A DNA stretch of 64,000 bases, from assembly GCA_963678705.1 (NCBI GenBank), contig OY783218.1, positions 14,022,152 to 14,086,151 on the forward strand, given 5' to 3'. Source of the DNA: Panorpa germanica. Lineage: Eukaryota; Arthropoda; Insecta; Mecoptera; Panorpidae. This document shows positions 59,601-64,000 of this stretch, piece after piece (the first letter of the stretch is position 1; each line of letters begins with the position of its first letter). A program made the translations under genes and the position numbers. The notes beneath the pieces were generated by a model. It was not told where the DNA came from and did not search any database. It worked only from the letters and a program-made list of their open reading frames with translations.

Positions 59601-62600
59601 TGACTTAATTCGCCTTTGCGTCACTCACTTCCCTTAAGTATTTTTAGGTAAAAGTAGAGCAAAACACTCCTGTGACATTTTTTAAGCACAATTTGTCTTA
59701 AATCAATATTTTAAATATTTGCAATGGTTAACAAACATAAAAAAAAAAAACTTCCTGTAATAATTCAAAAATTGGGACCTCCAACGTTACAGAAACACAA
59801 TTAAGTCCAAACATCATTGACCATTTCGAAGTATTTTTGTATAACATCAATATTAAAAATATCTCACGCTGTGTTGAAATTCTGTAACTTGAAAAAAGTA
59901 TTTGTTTAACAACAAAAAATCAATAGAAAAAGATTGTGAACAAAATTAAGTCAAAAATACTTTTATGTGACAAATGTTGAACAACAATTGAATTAGTTGA
60001 CGATCCATTTGTCATAGACGTCCACAGAATATTCTCCGGGGGGTTCACACTGTAAATGTTTATAGTTTCCCAGACGGACGCCCATGTTACGTAATACAAT
60101 AAAAGTCAAAATGTTTTGTGTAAAGGGATGCGAAGCGCATGTGATGTCTTCCTTGTAACTACATAAATTGATTTCCATTTTATTATTGCATTAGTAGTTT
60201 TAACCAAAATATTGTGTTTTTGAATAATAGAAATGTTTGTCACAGTTCTGGTCCAGTTGAAATTGATTGAATCGTTCTAGGCTGATGGTTATTGTTTAAT
60301 AAAATGCATTGTTGCTAAGTACAACTATTGTTAACAGAAGTAGAGATGCTTTACTATTGAAAAACTTGCAGCTTGTGGAATCTAAAAGCTTACGAGTGTT
60401 ATAGTTATTATCTAGCATAACACTTGCGCAGCCTACTGGAAAATTTGAAGATGTAGATTAGATTTTCTCTTTTCTCAATGTGTTAAGGATTAAGATTGTA
60501 AATAATATAAATAGAATTATTTCTTAGAATAATATTATAGTGTGAATCTTACCCAGAGATATACTCGATACATAATGGTTGGTGAAGGTAGCTAAAGATG
60601 GTCGAAAAAATAACGTGGATTCTATTTTTCGTCTTCGTCTATTTTTTTATTCTTTCTAAAAATTACAATAAATAATTTTTACCATTTTGTATAAACTGTC
60701 AATCAACATACACTGCACGTGACGAGGCTGACGACGGCACTGATTAGACGGTGTATTTGAAAACAAAGTTTTAATACTTTTTAAAATTAATACCAGATTA
60801 ATTTTTACCTATTTTACCAATAAGTTCAAAGTTGCCGCGTTTCCAAATAACATTTCAAAGACAAGTATTTAACTGATAAGTATGTCTTTGCGAAACCGGC
60901 GGATTATGTTAAGCTGTTTATTACCAACAACACTTAAAGTGACCGCAACCACAATTCATAAATTTCAATTTCAAAGTGTCAAAAGTTTTACCTTATTTTC
61001 AAAAGCCATCGTTAGAGGCTCACACTTATTTTTAAAATAATCAAATAAGTCACGCTAAGGTATAAATTTGTTTAGAGAGGGATATTTCAGGACGCAAATA
61101 ATTTAAACCTGTTTACTATACATTAAAATGCAAATAAGATAAGCCTGGGTCAGAGCCGGAACCGCCAATCAATCAAAATCATTTAGTCACAACAAATTCA
61201 ATTAAAATGCATCCTATTCAAATACTCGAAACGTAAAGCTGACACCTTTTCTTAAACATTGTACATGGTACATGGTAAACCTGGGTAGAACCTCATCCTG
61301 GGCAGAACGAATTCTCTATTCAACATAAACATGTAAACGTAAGTAAATACTACAGATTTGCTTTCTCTCGGCGATCATTGTTCATGGATGCACCCTTAGC
61401 AAGTGTTCAATCATCCCCAGGTTGACAGTCGGGGCGGTTTTTTGTTCATCCTTCTTTTAAATTTACACATCTTCTTAGTGATGTTTCTCTTTTTGTGTAT
61501 TGATGGAATTATAATATTTTGGCATAACATTATCTATTTTCTTTTTCAAAATTTTCTATTGTGTTTTTTTAAATATGCCTTTACTAAAATGTCATTTAAA
61601 TAATTACCATGAAATTTGGGTGGTAAATGACTATTTAATTATATAGGGGTTAGTTTTTGGATTTATTTTTTAGTTTATGAATGGTTTAGCTAAATCTAAA
61701 TTTTGTAAAAAAGTCGAAAGAATTTAAAATAATTTACATTTACTTATTTGGGATAATAAGATTAACTAAATCTACTTATCTTTGATACCGGATGCGGAAG
61801 TTCATATTGCTGAACGTGGGAGAAAAATAAAGAGTAATAATTTTTTAGATTTTTAAAACCTCACGATGTTTTAGTGTTACATATAGCCGGAACAAAATCT
61901 TTTCAATAAGCTAAACGAATTACTTGAAGTCGTATATATTTCGACTCGTACGTATAGCAAATAGCTTCTAAAACGACTTGAAATATATTTGACCTTCGAC
62001 CTGGACAACTACTTTACAGGCGTACGACCTGAAATAGCCTAATAAGCTGCAGTCAAATGGAATGAAACCCACAGGGGTCGAATCCCAGACCTCGTGAAGT
62101 TTAAGGAGTACAGTAAAACTACAATAAAACTTTATTACGTGAAAGAAAAAGATTGTTTTCGAAATATACGTTTCGAAGTTTTATTCCTTCGTTTATTTTT
62201 TGAATTAAATATAATATATACAAATTTATTTTACCACGGCTTTAGTGGTTTTTTAAAGATTAGAATGTCTCACTATTTAGCATACTTAATAATTTTCGAA
62301 ATGGCCTTAATAGTTAAGATATTCTTAAGTAGATGTTTAAAGCAACAATAATGTCAAATTTCACAATTGTACAAAAATTTGAACACATTTTTGACAAAAG
62401 AAATTGATATCCAAAAAGCTAACCTCGGTAGGGGGTAAATTACGTACAACAAAAATAAAAATAATACAAATGCTTACAATATATTTAAAAGATTTAAAAA
62501 GGTATCGGTATATTAATACAGCAAATTTATATTTAACATTAGGTAAAGATTAAACAGGTGGTAACACTGTATTTAAAAACAAGGTGACTTCAGACATAGT

Positions 62601-63752
62601 CTAACAGAGCTTTTGTGTCGTTGACAACAATGTGGGTACAAGTATTTTGTGTTTTTTTTTGTTTTGAATTGAATAACAGAAAATTTTACTGTTCTTGTCG
62701 AATTTATTTTTTGCCCGTGCCACCCAAAATTGACCACACGCAAAAATTATTGGGAAATGTGTCAATAAGTGTTCGACATTGTATTTTGTTTAACAAAAAT
62801 TTAAAACTAATTATACGTGTTGCTAAATAGTTGTTCTTTTGTGCGTTTCCTATTCAGCTTATTTGTTAGCCGTCATTAGCCTACTGCTGGTTTACTACCT
62901 TTATGTATTTACAATTAATTTTATAATTATATTGCATACAGATTTGCATACAATATCTTTTGCAAGTCGCGTGGAAATTTTACCATTTTTTTTATACACT
63001 CTCAAATATTGCCTCTTCATTTTATTCCGTGTTAATTTCCCATAAATAATAAAGATGTTAAGTAAAATATGTTTTGATGCAGTGACCACAGGGTGCGCCT
63101 CTAGCGGTCAATTTATAAAACACTGCAAAGCGTGGGACTAAGTTTCCAACACCTCTGAAATCATAATTAATTAATTCTGTTTAACATAGGATATATTATT
63201 AATAAAATGCGTAAAAAGTTAATTTCGTTCGAGAATTTTTTTTTCATATTAACAATCTAATAAACTTTGGAATTGGATTCGAACCTTAATTCTCCCCGTT
63301 CCATATTTTATACTTAGTGTTAATCGAAGACATGAACTTATTCTCTAGATTATCTAAACCCTACCTTGTACAGCATCCTTAACAAAATACATCAGACCAC
63401 AGCAGTATAACAACAGCATACATCACATTAATTTTATAATAATTTTAGCTTTACTGAACTGTAAATTGCAATTCAAGAAATATCTTCAGATAGACTTAGA
63501 CTTACATGAAAATAAGACCTTTGTTTTAGTGCATCTTTCCCATATATATTTAGAATGCAACGATTCATTAAAGAGAATCATTTTGCAGTCATGTTCTTCG
63601 GGGTTAACCGTCGTTCATAAATCATGCAAGCAGTTGCACTAAATAATATTAATTCTTTACAAACAAACAACGGTGTCAATGTTTTAAAGATATTTTCACC
63701 ATGTTACATTGAATAATATTTTACGAATACAGCAATTAAAATAAAACAAAAA
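56671..63752. other. intergenic DNA right of the R1 fragment
   Basis: About 7 kb of A+T-rich DNA without a recognised gene. Minor items are a GTGGTA-type trinucleotide run at 57132-57160, a 9-bp inverted repeat AGGTGGTAT/ATACCACCT at about 56975-57026, and two minus-strand open frames at 59185-59451 and 59993-60178 with partly protein-like stretches but no known domain. There is also a box B-like TCGAATCCCAGACC patch at about 62077. Confidence 0.5.
57132..57160. repeat. imperfect GTGGTA/GTGGTG repeat
   Basis: GGTAGTGGTAGTGATAGTGG followed by TGGTGGTGT. Purine-rich trinucleotide-like low complexity. Confidence 0.8.
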
Positions 63753-63779
63753 CTAAAACATACAAAGTACAAAATACAC

Positions 63780-63975
63780 GGCTAGACTGAAAGAATGAAA
63801 TAATTCAAGCAGTGCGCCTGTATCTCTACCTGTACCGATGATGGTGCTTCTCGAACAGAGCCGGATTGGTTGATATATATGATGGCATACATAACACAAC
63901 TTCTCCTGCGCGGTCATCTTCGTTTTAGACGCGGAGTGGAGAAAACATTGCGCATCAGAGCTTTGCAAGAACACA
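63780..63975. other. GC-rich block at the right edge, possible exon or promoter
   Basis: About 195 bp near 50% GC with many CpG, next to A+T-rich DNA. On the minus strand an open frame (63753-63974) includes KTKMTAQEKLCYVCHHIYQP, then CSRSTIIGTG, followed by CGGTACAG|GTAGAGATAC, a possible donor at 63825/63824. Frames on the plus strand are also partly open. No family recognised. It could be the first exon or promoter of the neighbouring gene, or a transposon piece. The window ends too soon to tell. Confidence 0.25.
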
Positions 63976-64000
63976 GCAGTGAAAACCCAAACTTAAACAA

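Noticed and set aside
59993-60178. 61-codon minus-strand frame with HLQCEPPGEYSVDVYDKW
   Set aside because: Locally GC-richer, but no family recognised and no splice context. Could be a repeat relic.
1-64000. CRISPR array, operon, riboswitch, rRNA or prophage features
   Set aside because: None seen. The sequence is eukaryotic, with spliced exons and MITEs.

Overview
The window looks like insect nuclear DNA: strongly A+T-rich (roughly 70% by eye), no operons, spliced exons tens of kilobases apart, and many small DNA-transposon relics. The only gene identified with confidence is the 5' half of an Iroquois-class homeobox gene on the minus strand, closest to insect mirror (mirr). Three coding exons are visible: exon 1 at 33748-33786 (13 codons), exon 2 at 9733-10137 (135 codons) and exon 3 at 5815-5921 (35 codons plus 2 nt). 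Splice signals and reading phases agree across all three. Together they encode about 183 N-terminal residues. The homeodomain, IRO box and C-terminus are not here and must lie to the left of base 1.

Layout. 1-5814: start of the third mirr intron, no other gene seen. 5922-9732: 3.8 kb second intron. 10138-33747: 23.6 kb first intron. It holds two copies of a ~575 bp MITE with ends CAATGGGCTTG, a small mariner-like MITE, a 345 bp TTA-flanked MITE (PIF/Harbinger type) and a 1165 bp Tigger/pogo element whose transposase lacks the DDE domain and is frameshifted. 33787-about 35440: 5' untranslated and promoter-proximal DNA of mirr, including an unusually GC-rich block at 35165-35440. 35441-64000: upstream intergenic DNA with hairpins, tandem repeats, a hymenopteran-like R1-clade LINE 3' end (55976-56670), tRNA-like box B relics and a GC-rich edge block at 63780-63975, but no recognisable host gene.

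The most interesting unexplained signal is on the plus strand, opposite mirr. There is a well-formed 46-nt candidate microexon at 16020-16065. At 39277-39280 a pyrimidine-rich acceptor is immediately followed by a donor (CAG|GTGAGT), with a second donor 41 nt later, which is the architecture of a recursive-splice site or RS-exon. The two are phase compatible. A promoter-like GC block and a donor at 13014 may be a first exon. If real, a long plus-strand transcript starts inside mirr intron 1 and runs antisense through the mirr first exon and promoter. This is inference from splice motifs only.

Organism: the R1-type LINE remnant resembles elements abundant in ants, bees and wasps, so Hymenoptera is a reasonable guess, but the order is not settled by this sequence.
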